Source of the DNA: Chloroflexota bacterium
GTDB lineage: Bacteria; Chloroflexota; Dehalococcoidia; DSGV01
Direction of reading: 5' to 3'
Length of the DNA stretch: 64,000 bases
Assembly (NCBI GenBank): GCA_021787985.1
Contig: JAJYLG010000005.1
Span: forward strand, 29,270 to 93,269
In this document: positions 18,876 to 27,585 of the stretch, piece after piece
How positions within the stretch are numbered: position 1 is the stretch's first letter
How the letters are laid out: every line of letters begins with the position of its first letter
Notes under the pieces: model-generated
Seen by the model: the letters and a program-made list of their open reading frames with translations, nothing else
What the model was told of the DNA's origin: nothing
Databases searched by the model: none
Translations under genes and position numbers: made by a program

Positions 18876-19771
18876 GCCGGCGCCTCCCAGCGCGGCCCAG
18901 TACGGCCCAGGACGCCGTCCCTGAGGCCAGCGATCTCGGCCCGCGCGGCGCGCCGCTGCCCCGCCGCGAGCGCCTGCAGCCCGCGCGCGGCACGGACCGC
19001 CGCATAGCGGGCCGTGAACAGCGCCAGACGCAGCGGCCCGCGGCTCCAGCGGCGGGCAATGAGGTACCGATTGCGCGCGGCGTAGTAGCGCACGAACGGG
19101 CTGCCGGCCCCGCCGCTGGAAGCGCCCTTGGCGTGCCAGACCCGCGCGGCCGGCTCGTAACGGACCGCGAACCCAGCGCGGCGGCAGCGTGCCACGAAGT
19201 CGAAGTCCTCGTAGTACATGAAGAGCGTCTCGTCCAGCGGCCCGGCGGCAACCCAGGCGCTGGCCGGCACGAGCAGGCAGCAGAGGCTCGCCATGGCGAC
19301 GGCGTGCGGCCGCAGCCACTCGCCGGTCGGCGCGCGACCGATCCAATCGCCGCGCCAGGCTACCGAGGCGAAGTCGAATGGCCCGGCCGCCGCCTCCAGG
19401 CCGCCGCCGGGAAGCAGTACCTGCGGCACGACCAGCGACCGCTCGTCGGCCGCGGCCGCGAGCGCGTCGAGCGCCGCGGGATCGAAGCGCACGTCCGGGT
19501 TGCAGAACAGCAGCCACTCGGCCCCGTCCGCCACGGCTCGCGATGCCGCCCGGTTCGCCGCGGCCGCGAAACCCTCGTTCCGCGGGCGGCGATCCAACCA
19601 GGCCGGACGCAGCGCCGATTCCGCCACCTCGGCCGATCCATCCGGGCTCGCGTTGTCCACCACGTACGCCCGCCATGCGACCCCCTGACCGCGGAGGCTC
19701 TCCGCCAGCACGGGCACATGGCCTGCCGAGCGGTAGGTCACGAGCAGGAGCGCGACCCGCTCGACCGTCAT
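18872..19771 (-). CDS. family 2 glycosyltransferase
   Basis: A 299-residue GT-A enzyme of the same type as the gene at 16166. It has VALLLVTYRS, YVVDNASPDGS, RRPRNEGFAAAANRA, LFCNPDVRFD and MYYEDFDFVARCRRAG. The ATG at 19771 overlaps the upstream methyltransferase stop by 4 nt. The C-terminal about 60 residues are Arg/Ala-rich and amphipathic, suggesting membrane association. It is likely a rhamnosyl- or related transferase acting in the same glycan. Confidence 0.83.
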   Translation of the reverse strand: MTVERVALLLVTYRSAGHVPVLAESLRGQGVAWRAYVVDNASPDGSAEVAESALRPAWLDRRPRNEGFAAAANRAASRAVADGAEWLLFCNPDVRFDPAALDALAAAADERSLVVPQVLLPGGGLEAAAGPFDFASVAWRGDWIGRAPTGEWLRPHAVAMASLCCLLVPASAWVAAGPLDETLFMYYEDFDFVARCRRAGFAVRYEPAARVWHAKGASSGGAGSPFVRYYAARNRYLIARRWSRGPLRLALFTARYAAVRAARGLQALAAGQRRAARAEIAGLRDGVLGRTGPRWEAPA

Positions 19772-20775
19772 CGCCGTGCGACCGCGTACATCAGGTCGCC
19801 CCGGCCCGTGAGGCCGAGCCACGTGGCGAGCGGCAGCCAGCGCAAGCGCGCAACCTCTGCCCCCCCGCCTATCCGCGGGGGCAGGCGTCCGCCGGGGCCG
19901 ACGTCCCGCAGGCACGGCAGCCCGCCACCCAGGCGCCGCGACCACTCGATGCTCTGCGGCTGGGTGTACGTGGTGATCGCGATCTCGCGGAAGCCCGCTT
20001 CCAGTAGGAAGCGGCGCAGGGTGAGTGGCGTGAAGTGGAAGAAGTGTCGCGGCGCGTCCAGGTGTACCCAGTCGGCGCCGGACCGCCGCGCAAGCCAGCC
20101 GCCAACGTTCGGCACGCCGACCCGCAGCTCGCCACCGGGACGCAGCAGCCGGAAGAGCGCGCGCAGCGTCTCGTCCGGCCGCGGTACGTGCTCCAGGGTG
20201 TGCCACACGCTCGCCGCGTCGAAGCTGCCCGGCTCCAGCTCGACACCCGGGATGCTGCCCTCGTACGCCTCGTGGCCGGCCGCGCGGGCCGCCTCGACCG
20301 CGGCCGGTACGATGTCGACGCCGACCGTCCGCCAGCCGCAACGATGCAGGTAATCGAGGAACGCGCCGTCGCCGCAGCCCAGGTCGAGCACGCGGCCGCC
20401 GGCCACGAAGCGCGGGAAGCGCCGCAGCCGCGAGGCGAGCGGCGCGAGCAAGAGCGCCCAGGCCGCCTTCGGACCGGGCAGCTCCGCCTGGCGCGGCCAC
20501 GGGTAGCCGCGGGCCGCCCAGAGCGCCCCGTGCACCACCCGCTCGCGCGGGCCGGGCCGCGCGGGGCGTGAACGGTAGGGATAGTAGTCCTCGGGGTAGT
20601 AGGCCGGCAGCGTGGCCGGGGCTGGCCGCACCGCCAGCCGCACCAACCCGCAGCTACGGCAACGCGCGACCGGGAAGTCGCCGTCGAGCCCGAACATGCG
20701 GTCGCGCGCGGTGAAAAGCGGCTCGTCGTTGTCGAAGCCGCACAGGCACGAGACGTGCTCCAGGTCGGCGCTCAT
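19768..20775 (-). CDS. SAM-dependent methyltransferase with N-terminal zinc-binding motif
   Basis: A 335-residue protein. The N-terminus has HVSCLCGFDN and CRSCGLVRL (four Cys), a putative zinc-binding module common in sugar C- and O-methyltransferases, followed by PEDYYPYRS. The methyltransferase domain shows GGRVLDLGCGDGAFLDYL near residues 125-142 and WHTLEHVPRPDETL. The ATG at 20775 overlaps the rmlB stop by 4 nt. It may methylate a deoxysugar intermediate or a glycan end; no direct evidence distinguishes these. Confidence 0.82.
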   Translation of the reverse strand: MSADLEHVSCLCGFDNDEPLFTARDRMFGLDGDFPVARCRSCGLVRLAVRPAPATLPAYYPEDYYPYRSRPARPGPRERVVHGALWAARGYPWPRQAELPGPKAAWALLLAPLASRLRRFPRFVAGGRVLDLGCGDGAFLDYLHRCGWRTVGVDIVPAAVEAARAAGHEAYEGSIPGVELEPGSFDAASVWHTLEHVPRPDETLRALFRLLRPGGELRVGVPNVGGWLARRSGADWVHLDAPRHFFHFTPLTLRRFLLEAGFREIAITTYTQPQSIEWSRRLGGGLPCLRDVGPGGRLPPRIGGGAEVARLRWLPLATWLGLTGRGDLMYAVARR

Positions 20776-21818
20776 CCGCCCGTGGCGCCGCCCAGGCGGT
20801 GGCCGTACTGCGCCGCGTAGAAACGTGCGAAGTCCCCTTCCCGCACGCGCCGCCACCACCACTCGTTCTCGACGTACCAGCGCACCGTGGCCCGCAGCGC
20901 CTCCTCGAACCCGTGGCGCGGCGCCCAGCTCAGCGCCCGCAGCTTCGACGAGTCGAGCGCGTAGCGCCGATCGTGCCCAGGGCGGTCCTCGACGTGGCGG
21001 ATGAGCCCGAGCGGCTTCTCCAGCTCGCGCAGCACCAGCGCGGCCACCTCGACGTTCTCGCGCTCGTTGTCGGCCCCGATGTTGTAGACCTCGCCCGGCT
21101 CGCCGCGGCGCAGCAGCAGGTCGAGCGCGCGGCAGTGGTCCTCGACGTAGAGCCAGTCGCGCCGCTGCCGACCGTCGCCGTAGACCGGCAGCGGCTCGCC
21201 GCGCAGGGCGTTGGTCACGAACAGCGGCACCGCCTTCTCCGGATGCTGACGCGGCCCCACGTTGTTGCTCGCCCGCGTGATGATCACCGGCAAGCGGTAC
21301 GTCTCCCAGAACGCAATGCACTGCATTTCACCGCCGGCTTTGCTGGCGGCGTAGGGGCTGCGCGGATGCAACGGATCGCTCTCGCGGCTGCGCTTGCCGG
21401 GCGGCACATCGCCGTAGACCTCGTCCGTGCTCACCTGGATGAAGCGCCCCGCGCCGGCCACCTGCGCCGCGCGCAGCAGCACGTACGTCCCGTGCACATC
21501 GGTGCGGATGAAGTCGTCCGCGCCGAAGAGCGAACGGTCCACGTGCGTCTCGGCGGCGAAGTTCACCACCGCGTCGACGCCCACCATCGCCTGCTCGACC
21601 ACGTCCGCGTCGGCGATGTCGCCCCGGATGAAGCGGTAGCGCGAGTCGCCCTCCAGGTCGCGCAGGTTGTCCGGATTGCCCGCGTAGGTCAGCTTGTCGA
21701 GGTTCACCACCGCGACGTCCGGGTGCTCGCGCAACAGGAAGTGGATGAAGTTGCTGCCGATGAAGCCGCAGCCGCCGGTCACCAGCAGGCGTCGTGGCGG
21801 GAGCCCACTCCCGTTCAT
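20772..21818 (-). CDS. rmlB: dTDP-glucose 4,6-dehydratase
   Basis: Extended short-chain dehydrogenase of 348 residues that converts dTDP-glucose to dTDP-4-keto-6-deoxyglucose. The NAD-binding motif TGGCGFIGSN is at residues 14-23, NLDKLTYAGN follows, STDEVYGDV carries the catalytic acid region, and the YxxxK pair is in SPYAASKAG. The ATG at 21818 overlaps the rmlA stop by 4 nt. RmlC and RmlD are not in this window, so the final sugar (rhamnose or another 6-deoxyhexose) is not fixed. Confidence 0.95.
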   Translation of the reverse strand: MNGSGLPPRRLLVTGGCGFIGSNFIHFLLREHPDVAVVNLDKLTYAGNPDNLRDLEGDSRYRFIRGDIADADVVEQAMVGVDAVVNFAAETHVDRSLFGADDFIRTDVHGTYVLLRAAQVAGAGRFIQVSTDEVYGDVPPGKRSRESDPLHPRSPYAASKAGGEMQCIAFWETYRLPVIITRASNNVGPRQHPEKAVPLFVTNALRGEPLPVYGDGRQRRDWLYVEDHCRALDLLLRRGEPGEVYNIGADNERENVEVAALVLRELEKPLGLIRHVEDRPGHDRRYALDSSKLRALSWAPRHGFEEALRATVRWYVENEWWWRRVREGDFARFYAAQYGHRLGGATGG

Positions 21819-22879
21819 GGCACCGCCACCCGGCTGTGGTCTCCCAGCACGAGCCGGTAGACACGCGGGCGCGATTGCTCGCCCTCCACGCGCACGAACC
21901 GGCCGATCAGCGAGTCCTCAATGCGGTGCGGCAGCCCGACCAGCTCAGTGTGCTCGAGCACCACGCTCGCCGCCAGCTCCGCCCGCTCGATCCGGCAGTG
22001 ATGATACACGCTGGTGAACGGGCCAATGTACGCGTCCCGCACCACGGTCTCCTCGCCGATGATCGCCGGGCCGTGGATCACCGAGCGCTCCACGCGCGCT
22101 CCCCTCTCCAGCACCACGGTGCCTACCAGCCGCGACCCGCCGTCCACGGTGCCCTCATTGCGCTGCTGGAGATCCTCCAGCAGCAGCCGATTCGCCTGCA
22201 GGATGTCGTCCATGCGGCCGGTGTCGATCCATGGCCCGCGCACCACCCGGTGGTCGACCCGCAGCCCGTGGTCGATCAGCCACTGGATGGTATCGGTGAT
22301 CTCCAGCTCGCCCCGCGCCGACGGGCGGACCGACTTCACCGCCTCCAGGACGTGCGCGTCGAAGAGGTAGATGCCGATCACGGCCAGGTCGGACGGCGGA
22401 TCGGCCGGCTTCTCGACGACTCGCAGCAGGCGGCCGTCGCGGACGTCCGCCACGCCGAACGCGGAGGGGTTGGGCACCGGGCAGAGCTGCACCTGCGCGT
22501 TCGCGCCCGAGTCCAGAAAGCCCTGCACGTACTCGCGCACGCCCTCGCGCAGGAAATTGTCGCCCAGGAAGAGCACGAACGGCTCGCCGTCGAGGAACTG
22601 CTCGGCGACGAGCACGGCGTGGGCGATGCCGAGCGGCGCCGGCTGCTCGATGTACGTCACCCGCGCGCCGAAACGCGACCCGTCGCCCACCGCCGCGCGC
22701 ACCTGCTCGCCGGTGTCGCCCACGATGACGCCCAAGTCGCGCACCCCGGCCGCCACCAGGTGCTCGATGGCGTAGAAGAGCACCGGCTTGTTGGCGACCG
22801 GCACAAGCTGCTTGGCGCCCGTGTAGGTGAACGGGCGCAGGCGGCTGCCCTTGCCGCCACTTAGGACCAGCCCTTTCAC
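21815..22879 (-). CDS. rmlA: glucose-1-phosphate thymidylyltransferase, long StrD-type
   Basis: Makes dTDP-glucose from glucose-1-phosphate and dTTP. The opening VKGLVLSGGKGSRLRPFT carries the GGxGxRLxPxT signature, followed by KQLVPVANKPVL. At 354 residues it is longer than classical RmlA (about 290); a C-terminal left-handed beta-helix-like extension (residues about 240-354, with hexapeptide-type repeats such as VVLERGARVERSVIHGPAI) matches the StrD-type enzymes. The GTG at 22879 was chosen because GGAGG stands 5 nt upstream. It is first in the overlap-coupled minus arm. Confidence 0.92.
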   Translation of the reverse strand: MKGLVLSGGKGSRLRPFTYTGAKQLVPVANKPVLFYAIEHLVAAGVRDLGVIVGDTGEQVRAAVGDGSRFGARVTYIEQPAPLGIAHAVLVAEQFLDGEPFVLFLGDNFLREGVREYVQGFLDSGANAQVQLCPVPNPSAFGVADVRDGRLLRVVEKPADPPSDLAVIGIYLFDAHVLEAVKSVRPSARGELEITDTIQWLIDHGLRVDHRVVRGPWIDTGRMDDILQANRLLLEDLQQRNEGTVDGGSRLVGTVVLERGARVERSVIHGPAIIGEETVVRDAYIGPFTSVYHHCRIERAELAASVVLEHTELVGLPHRIEDSLIGRFVRVEGEQSRPRVYRLVLGDHSRVAVP

Positions 22880-22931
22880 GGGCACCTCCGTCGCACGCCG
22901 CACCCAGACTATCGCACAACCGCCGACGTGC

Positions 22932-25391
22932 TCACCCGCTCACCCGCTGCCAGCGGGCCAGCGCCGCCTTCCAGCGGTCGAGCGCGGGTGGGCCGCCCAG
23001 CGGCCAATCCCCGGGCGGTAGGATCGGCACCGGCTCCGGACGCCAGTAGCCGAAGCGATAGGTCTGCGCCACCAGCAGCAGGCGACCGGGAAGATCGGCC
23101 GTGATCCGATCGCGAAGCTGCTGTTCGAGGAAGCGGGGCACGGACGAGGGCAGGAAGCTGTCGCCGAGCGCCACGAGGGCGTCGGTCTGTCCCCGGTAGG
23201 CCGCCCGCAGGAGCAGCCTCCGCCCCGCCGCCACGTCCCCCCGTAGCAGGGCCACCCGGCCGAGCGCGTAGTCGCGCTGCGCCTCGTCGCCGGCATGGGG
23301 CGCTCCGGCCTCGACCTCGCGCACCGCCTCGTCGGTACGGCCGAGCTGCAGCTCGAGCAGGCCGAGCGCGAGCCGAGCCTCCGCGTCGGCCGGCGCCCCA
23401 CGCAGGTAGTCCTGCAGACGCCGGGCGGCGGCGCCGGCGCTGCCGAACCCCGCCTCGATGAGCGCACCCTTGAGCGCCCGGTCGTGAGGCGAGGCGTCGC
23501 GCAAGGCGTCCCGCGCGGCCTGGACGATGGCCTCACGGTGCCCACGTCGCCAGGCATCGGCCGCGAAGAAGTCCGAGCCGGCGAGGTCCGGCGCGTCGGC
23601 CAACAGCGCTCCGTAGCGTTCCACGGCCGACACGTCGGGTCGGACGCGCTGGTACGCCTCGGCGACCACCAGCCGGAGCGTCGGGTCGGCGACGCGCAGC
23701 GCGTCGAAGCGAGCTATCGCGGCGAGCGTGGCCGCGCGCTGGCCGGCGCGCGCGTGCGCGAGGGCGGCGGCGGCCAGCGTCGGCGGGTCGAGCGGCGTCA
23801 TGTCGAGCGCGCGCTGGAAGTCAGCCGCCGCCGCTGCCCAGCCTGCCGTCCCGTTGGCAGCGAGCGCGGCGGCGTCTCCCCGCTGCGCCCAGTAGATGGC
23901 GTAGCCGTCCCAGTTGGTGTCCCGGACCGACCAGCGCACGGCGGCTGGAACGTCATGGCGGGTGGCGGCCGCGCGCGCCCGCGTGTAGCGCCACCCGCCC
24001 ACGTCCTGCCAGGCCCACCAGACGAGCAGCGGAACGCCGAGCACCGCGAGCCACCGTGCGGCGCCCGCACCCCACCGCAAGCGCGGCAGCGCGAAGGCAT
24101 TCCGGTCCTCAGCCGCCACAGCCAACAACCCGGCCAGCACCGGCACCAGCACCGGAAGGAAAAGCAAAGGCGAGTCCACCAGGCCGTGCACGGCCACGCC
24201 CGCGCACGCCGCTGCCGCGCAGACCGCCCCCCAAGCCGCGGGCGTCACCGGCACGCCGCCACGGGGACGCGCGCGCCAGAGGCCGCGCAGCACCACCGCG
24301 AGGACCACTATCGCGGCGAGCGCCCCCACCAGTCCCGTGTCGTACAGCAGTTGCAGGTACTGGTTGTGGGCGTGGACGGCAGAGAGCGCGGGTGTGCCCG
24401 CCTCCGACGCGTAGGCCAGAGTGAAGGTTCCCGGCCCCGAGCCCAGCAGCGGGTGATCGAGGACCGCGTTGCGCGCGAAGCGCGCCATCTCGATCCGCGG
24501 CTCGGCGGTGGCGCGCCCGACGACGCTCGGGTATGCCGCCACCAGCATCACCACGCCGCCCACCACGACCAGCGCCGCGAGGGCCGCCACGGCCGCGCGC
24601 CGGCCGCGCAGTCGCAAGCGACCGCGCCCCCCCACGACCAGCACGGCGGCCGCCGCGACCGCGCCCAGCCAGCCACCCCGCGAATCCGTTGCCAGCAGCG
24701 CGCCGGTCGAGAGCGCCGCCGCCACCGCCGCGACCACCCGGACCCAGCGCGACCCCCAGCGGACGGCGATCCACCAGCACCACGGTAGGGCGGCCACCAG
24801 CGACGCCGCCACGATGTTGGGGTTGCCGCTCGGACCCTGGGCCCTCGGTAGCGCTGCCGGCAGCAGTCCCGCCGCGCGCAGGCCGACGCTCGCCCGCGCC
24901 CAGCGCACCCACTCCCACTCCTGGGTGAGGAAGGAGCGCAGCGCCAGCACGGCGACCAGCGCGCCGCCGGCGACTAGCGCCGGCGCGACGACATCGAGCC
25001 TCCACCCGACCGCCCACCACGCCAGCAGCAGCACGCCCGCCACCTCGAGCGGCAGGAGCGATTCCAAGCTGACACGTGGCATGCGCGAGGTGACCACCGC
25101 CAGCCCGACCGCGAACGCGAACACGCACGCGGCCAGGTGTAGCGGCGAAAGCGGCGCGAACCGCCGGCGCGCGACCGCGACGGCGACCGCGATCGCACCG
25201 GCGGCGACGGTCAGCGCCTGCAGCGTTATCATGCGCTGCACGATATGGGCCGCGAACGTGGGCGGCGCCAGGACCATCAGGGGCCAGATGGTCAGGGCCG
25301 CGAAGAGGAAAGGGAAGAGGACCCGGGCGCCGGTCCACCCCTGGGCGGCCGCGCCCGCCGCGGTCTGGTTGCTCGCCGCGTCGACGTCCAT
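22932..25391 (-). CDS. O-antigen ligase/polymerase-like membrane protein with TPR-like C-terminal half
   Basis: An 819-residue protein. The first about 450 residues contain about 12 hydrophobic helices and the Wzy_C/WaaL signature region (GSGPGTFTLAYASE, then HAHNQYLQLLYDTGLVGAL), where the conserved periplasmic loop of O-antigen ligases sits. The remaining about 370 residues are helical and Ala/Arg-rich with tetratricopeptide-like spacing (for example ADFQRALDMTPLDPPTLAAAALAHARAGQ). This polymerase-TPR fusion recurs in Gram-positive and Chloroflexota glycan loci. Its ATG at 25391 follows TATACT by 8 nt. Either polymerisation or transfer of the glycan to an acceptor is possible. Confidence 0.82.
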   Translation of the reverse strand: MDVDAASNQTAAGAAAQGWTGARVLFPFLFAALTIWPLMVLAPPTFAAHIVQRMITLQALTVAAGAIAVAVAVARRRFAPLSPLHLAACVFAFAVGLAVVTSRMPRVSLESLLPLEVAGVLLLAWWAVGWRLDVVAPALVAGGALVAVLALRSFLTQEWEWVRWARASVGLRAAGLLPAALPRAQGPSGNPNIVAASLVAALPWCWWIAVRWGSRWVRVVAAVAAALSTGALLATDSRGGWLGAVAAAAVLVVGGRGRLRLRGRRAAVAALAALVVVGGVVMLVAAYPSVVGRATAEPRIEMARFARNAVLDHPLLGSGPGTFTLAYASEAGTPALSAVHAHNQYLQLLYDTGLVGALAAIVVLAVVLRGLWRARPRGGVPVTPAAWGAVCAAAACAGVAVHGLVDSPLLFLPVLVPVLAGLLAVAAEDRNAFALPRLRWGAGAARWLAVLGVPLLVWWAWQDVGGWRYTRARAAATRHDVPAAVRWSVRDTNWDGYAIYWAQRGDAAALAANGTAGWAAAAADFQRALDMTPLDPPTLAAAALAHARAGQRAATLAAIARFDALRVADPTLRLVVAEAYQRVRPDVSAVERYGALLADAPDLAGSDFFAADAWRRGHREAIVQAARDALRDASPHDRALKGALIEAGFGSAGAAARRLQDYLRGAPADAEARLALGLLELQLGRTDEAVREVEAGAPHAGDEAQRDYALGRVALLRGDVAAGRRLLLRAAYRGQTDALVALGDSFLPSSVPRFLEQQLRDRITADLPGRLLLVAQTYRFGYWRPEPVPILPPGDWPLGGPPALDRWKAALARWQRVSG

Positions 25392-25399
25392 TCACCGGC

Positions 25400-25405
25400 A
25401 GTATA
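25400..25405 (-). promoter_or_regulatory. -10 box before the Wzy/WaaL-like gene
   Basis: TATACT on the minus strand ends 8 nt before the ATG at 25391. This is slightly wider than the N6-7 spacing seen elsewhere but still leaves no space for a ribosome binding site. Confidence 0.4.
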
Positions 25406-25440
25406 CGAGCCAGCGAACGGGACCCCTGCGTCGCGAGCGC

Positions 25441-26190
25441 TCAGACCGGTGGCCAGGGGTACGGACGGTAGCCCCCGGGCTGCGGATACGTGGGTTGTTC
25501 CAGCAGCCGCTCGCAGCGCGCCCGCAAAGCCGCCACTTCGGCCGGGTGCAGGAGCGCACCGAGCTCGGACCTCAGGTCATCGCCCTTCAGGGCCTCGAGC
25601 ACCCGCCGCATGCGCACCAGCGACGCATCGGCCACCGGCTGACCGGCGAAGTCCCAGAGAACCGTGCGCAGCTTGTGGTCCGTATGGAACGTGAGACCGT
25701 GGTCGATCGCCCACATCCGCCCGGCGGCGTCGAGCAGGCAGTGCCCGGCCTTCCGATCGGCGTTGTTGGCGACCAGGTCGAAGGCCGCCAGGTCGCGGAT
25801 CTCCGCCTCCCGCTCGGCGCCGAAGGTGAAGATGTTCTGACGCGGGTCGTGGTCGATGAAGAGCTGGACCGCCCCCACGCCTTGCGGCCCGTCCCGGACG
25901 ACCGTGGGCGGCACGAAGTCCCAGCCGCCGGCGCGCGCCACCAGATAGGCGGCGTACTCGCGCCGATACAGCGTCCCCGCGGGGAAATCCCACAGCGGCG
26001 CCTCGCCCTGGCGCGGTTTGTATACGGCGAGCCCGGGAGACACGTCGGGGAAGCGCAACACCAGCACGAAGACGTAGTTCGACCCGCTGGGCAGCAAGTA
26101 CGCCGCCTCGGCCTCGCCCTCGCAGAGCATCTGCGTGATGCGAGGGTTGTCCGGCCGCCACTCCGGCCCCTGCGAAAGCCCTGGTGCCAT
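25441..26190 (-). CDS. SCO1664-family protein (kinase-fold)
   Basis: A 249-residue cytoplasmic protein of the SCO1664 family, which is distantly related to phosphatidylinositol 3/4-kinases. The kinase-like elements are GLAVYKPRQGEAPLWDF (putative nucleotide-binding Lys), FDLVANNADRKAGH (catalytic-loop-like, NNADRK) and WAIDHGLTFH (metal-binding IDHG). In Actinobacteria it sits beside a DUF3090 gene and a histidine phosphatase; here DUF3090 is close (27076) but on the other strand, with a methyltransferase between. No activity has been established for the family as far as can be stated here. The start is ATG at 26190. Confidence 0.85.
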   Translation of the reverse strand: MAPGLSQGPEWRPDNPRITQMLCEGEAEAAYLLPSGSNYVFVLVLRFPDVSPGLAVYKPRQGEAPLWDFPAGTLYRREYAAYLVARAGGWDFVPPTVVRDGPQGVGAVQLFIDHDPRQNIFTFGAEREAEIRDLAAFDLVANNADRKAGHCLLDAAGRMWAIDHGLTFHTDHKLRTVLWDFAGQPVADASLVRMRRVLEALKGDDLRSELGALLHPAEVAALRARCERLLEQPTYPQPGGYRPYPWPPV

Positions 26191-26269
26191 ACTCTTGACC
26201 GATCGTACCGCCCGGCGCCCCGGCGCGCGCCGTCGCCGATCTTCAGGCGAGCCCGCGGCAATCCTCGGC

Positions 26270-26275
26270 TACACT
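26270..26275 (+). promoter_or_regulatory. -10 box of the 26282 methyltransferase, leaderless layout
   Basis: TACACT, six bases, then the GTG at 26282. There is no ribosome binding site. Confidence 0.6.
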
Positions 26276-26281
26276 CTGGTC

Positions 26282-26908
26282 GTGACCTGGGATTCGGAAC
26301 GTTTCGCCAGTCGCTACGACCGGTTCGTCCGTCCGTTCGAGCGCCGTGTCGCGGCCCCCGTGCGCCGCCGCCTGGTCTCCCCGCTGCGCGGCGACGTGCT
26401 CGACCTCGGCGCCGGCACCGGCGCCAACTTCCCGTTCTTCCCGCCGACCGTCGGCCGGGTGGTTGCCCTGGAGCCGGACGCGGCGATGCTGCGGCGCGCG
26501 GCGGCCAAACGCGCGAGCTGCCCCGTGCCGCTCGAGATCGTCCGGGCGCAGGGCGAGCGGCTGCCGTTCCCCGACAGCAGCTTCGACGCGGCCGTCGCGA
26601 CGCTGGTGCTCTGCACCGTGCGCGATCTGCCAGCCGCGCTCGCCGAGGTGCGGCGAGTCTTGCGGCCGGGCGGCAGCCTGGTGCTGTTCGAGCACGTGGC
26701 CGCCAGGAACGCGCCCGGACGCTGGCTCCAGCACGCGGTCCAGCCGCTGTGGGGTCCACGTGCCGCCGGATGCCAGCTCACGCGCGACACCCCCGCCGCA
26801 GTCCGAGCGGCTGGCTTCACGTTCGAGCGGATCGAGCGCGGCTGGCTCTGGCCGTACCTCCTGCCCTCCAGCCCCGCGGTCATCGGCGTGGCGTGCGCGC
26901 CGGCGTAG
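26282..26908 (+). CDS. class I SAM-dependent methyltransferase (ubiE/phosphatidylethanolamine-methylase-like)
   Basis: A 208-residue methyltransferase with VLDLGAGTGANFPFFP (SAM motif I, about residues 39-54), ALEPDAAMLRRA (motif II acidic residue), and LPFPDSSFDAAVATLVLCTV followed by LRPGGSLVLFEHV (motifs III-IV). The overall pattern resembles METTL7/phospholipid-type or UbiE-like enzymes. GTG at 26282 is assigned because TACACT stands 6 nt before it; longer in-frame readings lack similarity. It is divergent from the SCO1664 gene (92 bp apart) and precedes DUF3090 by 167 bp. The substrate is unknown. Confidence 0.83.
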   Translation: MTWDSERFASRYDRFVRPFERRVAAPVRRRLVSPLRGDVLDLGAGTGANFPFFPPTVGRVVALEPDAAMLRRAAAKRASCPVPLEIVRAQGERLPFPDSSFDAAVATLVLCTVRDLPAALAEVRRVLRPGGSLVLFEHVAARNAPGRWLQHAVQPLWGPRAAGCQLTRDTPAAVRAAGFTFERIERGWLWPYLLPSSPAVIGVACAPA

Positions 26909-27075
26909 CAAGAGTTGAGGAATCCGTTCCGACCATCCCCCTGCCCTCTTCCGTGCCGGCCGTGCCGAACGCCTCATGGCCCGGGTGCGCGAGCGCGACC
27001 AGACCGCGGCCCGTTACGTCGCGTTCCGCCTGCCCGGCGCCCGCGTTACGCTGGTGGCGCGGGAGACGGGAGCGG

Positions 27076-27579
27076 ATGCTGGACCTCGGAGCGGTGGCGG
27101 CACTCGCCGCTGATGCGATCGGCGAACCGGGACACCGGACGTTTCGGCTGCTTGCGGCCGGCGGCGCCGCGTCTACCTGCGCCTGGCTGGAGAAGGAGCA
27201 GCTCCACGCGCTCGCGGCGGCTTGCCAGCAGCTTGTCGCCCGGCTTGGCGTGCGCGGCGACGAGCAGGAGAGCGAACCGTCCAGCGTGCCCGAGCCGTAC
27301 GATGCCGAGTTCCAGATCGGCGCCATCACGATCGGCTACGAGGAGGCGAGCGGCCTCCCGGTGATCCTGCTCTACGAGACCGACGCCGACACGGACGGGC
27401 CGCCGACCGTGCGCTTCCAGGCGACCGGCGCGCAGCTCCTGGGCTTCAGTCGCCAGGTCGAACGCGTGGTCCGCGCCGGCCGTCCTCACTGCCCGCTCTG
27501 CGACATGCCGCTCGGCGACGAGCCGCACGCTTGCCCGCGCGCCAACGGCCACGGCAAGATGCTCGGCCCGCTGCGCTGA
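27076..27579 (+). CDS. DUF3090-family protein with C-terminal zinc-binding motif
   Basis: A 167-residue protein. The family pattern is visible: PGHRTFRLLAAGG, CAWLEKEQLHALAAACQQL, FQIGAITIGYEE, then [29 protein letters not shown] (in pieces, residues about 132-160), where Cys and His residues form a likely zinc site. DUF3090 proteins in Actinobacteria neighbour SCO1664 proteins, so the two may act together; neither function is known. The ATG at 27076 follows GGGAGCGG. It ends 6 bp from a convergent lipoprotein gene. Confidence 0.82.
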   Translation: MLDLGAVAALAADAIGEPGHRTFRLLAAGGAASTCAWLEKEQLHALAAACQQLVARLGVRGDEQESEPSSVPEPYDAEFQIGAITIGYEEASGLPVILLYETDADTDGPPTVRFQATGAQLLGFSRQVERVVRAGRPHCPLCDMPLGDEPHACPRANGHGKMLGPLR

Positions 27580-27585
27580 GCACCC

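Noticed and set aside
26976..27113. A 45-codon ORF before DUF3090 (MARVRERDQTAARYVAF...)
   Set aside because: It overlaps the DUF3090 start in another frame, lacks a ribosome binding site and has no similarity I recognise; I considered it a possible relic of the histidine phosphatase that normally sits here, but nothing supports this.
24469..27579. A 1036-codon open frame on the plus strand
   Set aside because: It runs antisense through the Wzy-like and SCO1664 genes and then becomes the DUF3090 frame only from 27076. In very GC-rich DNA long antisense frames are expected; only the terminal part has a recognisable family.
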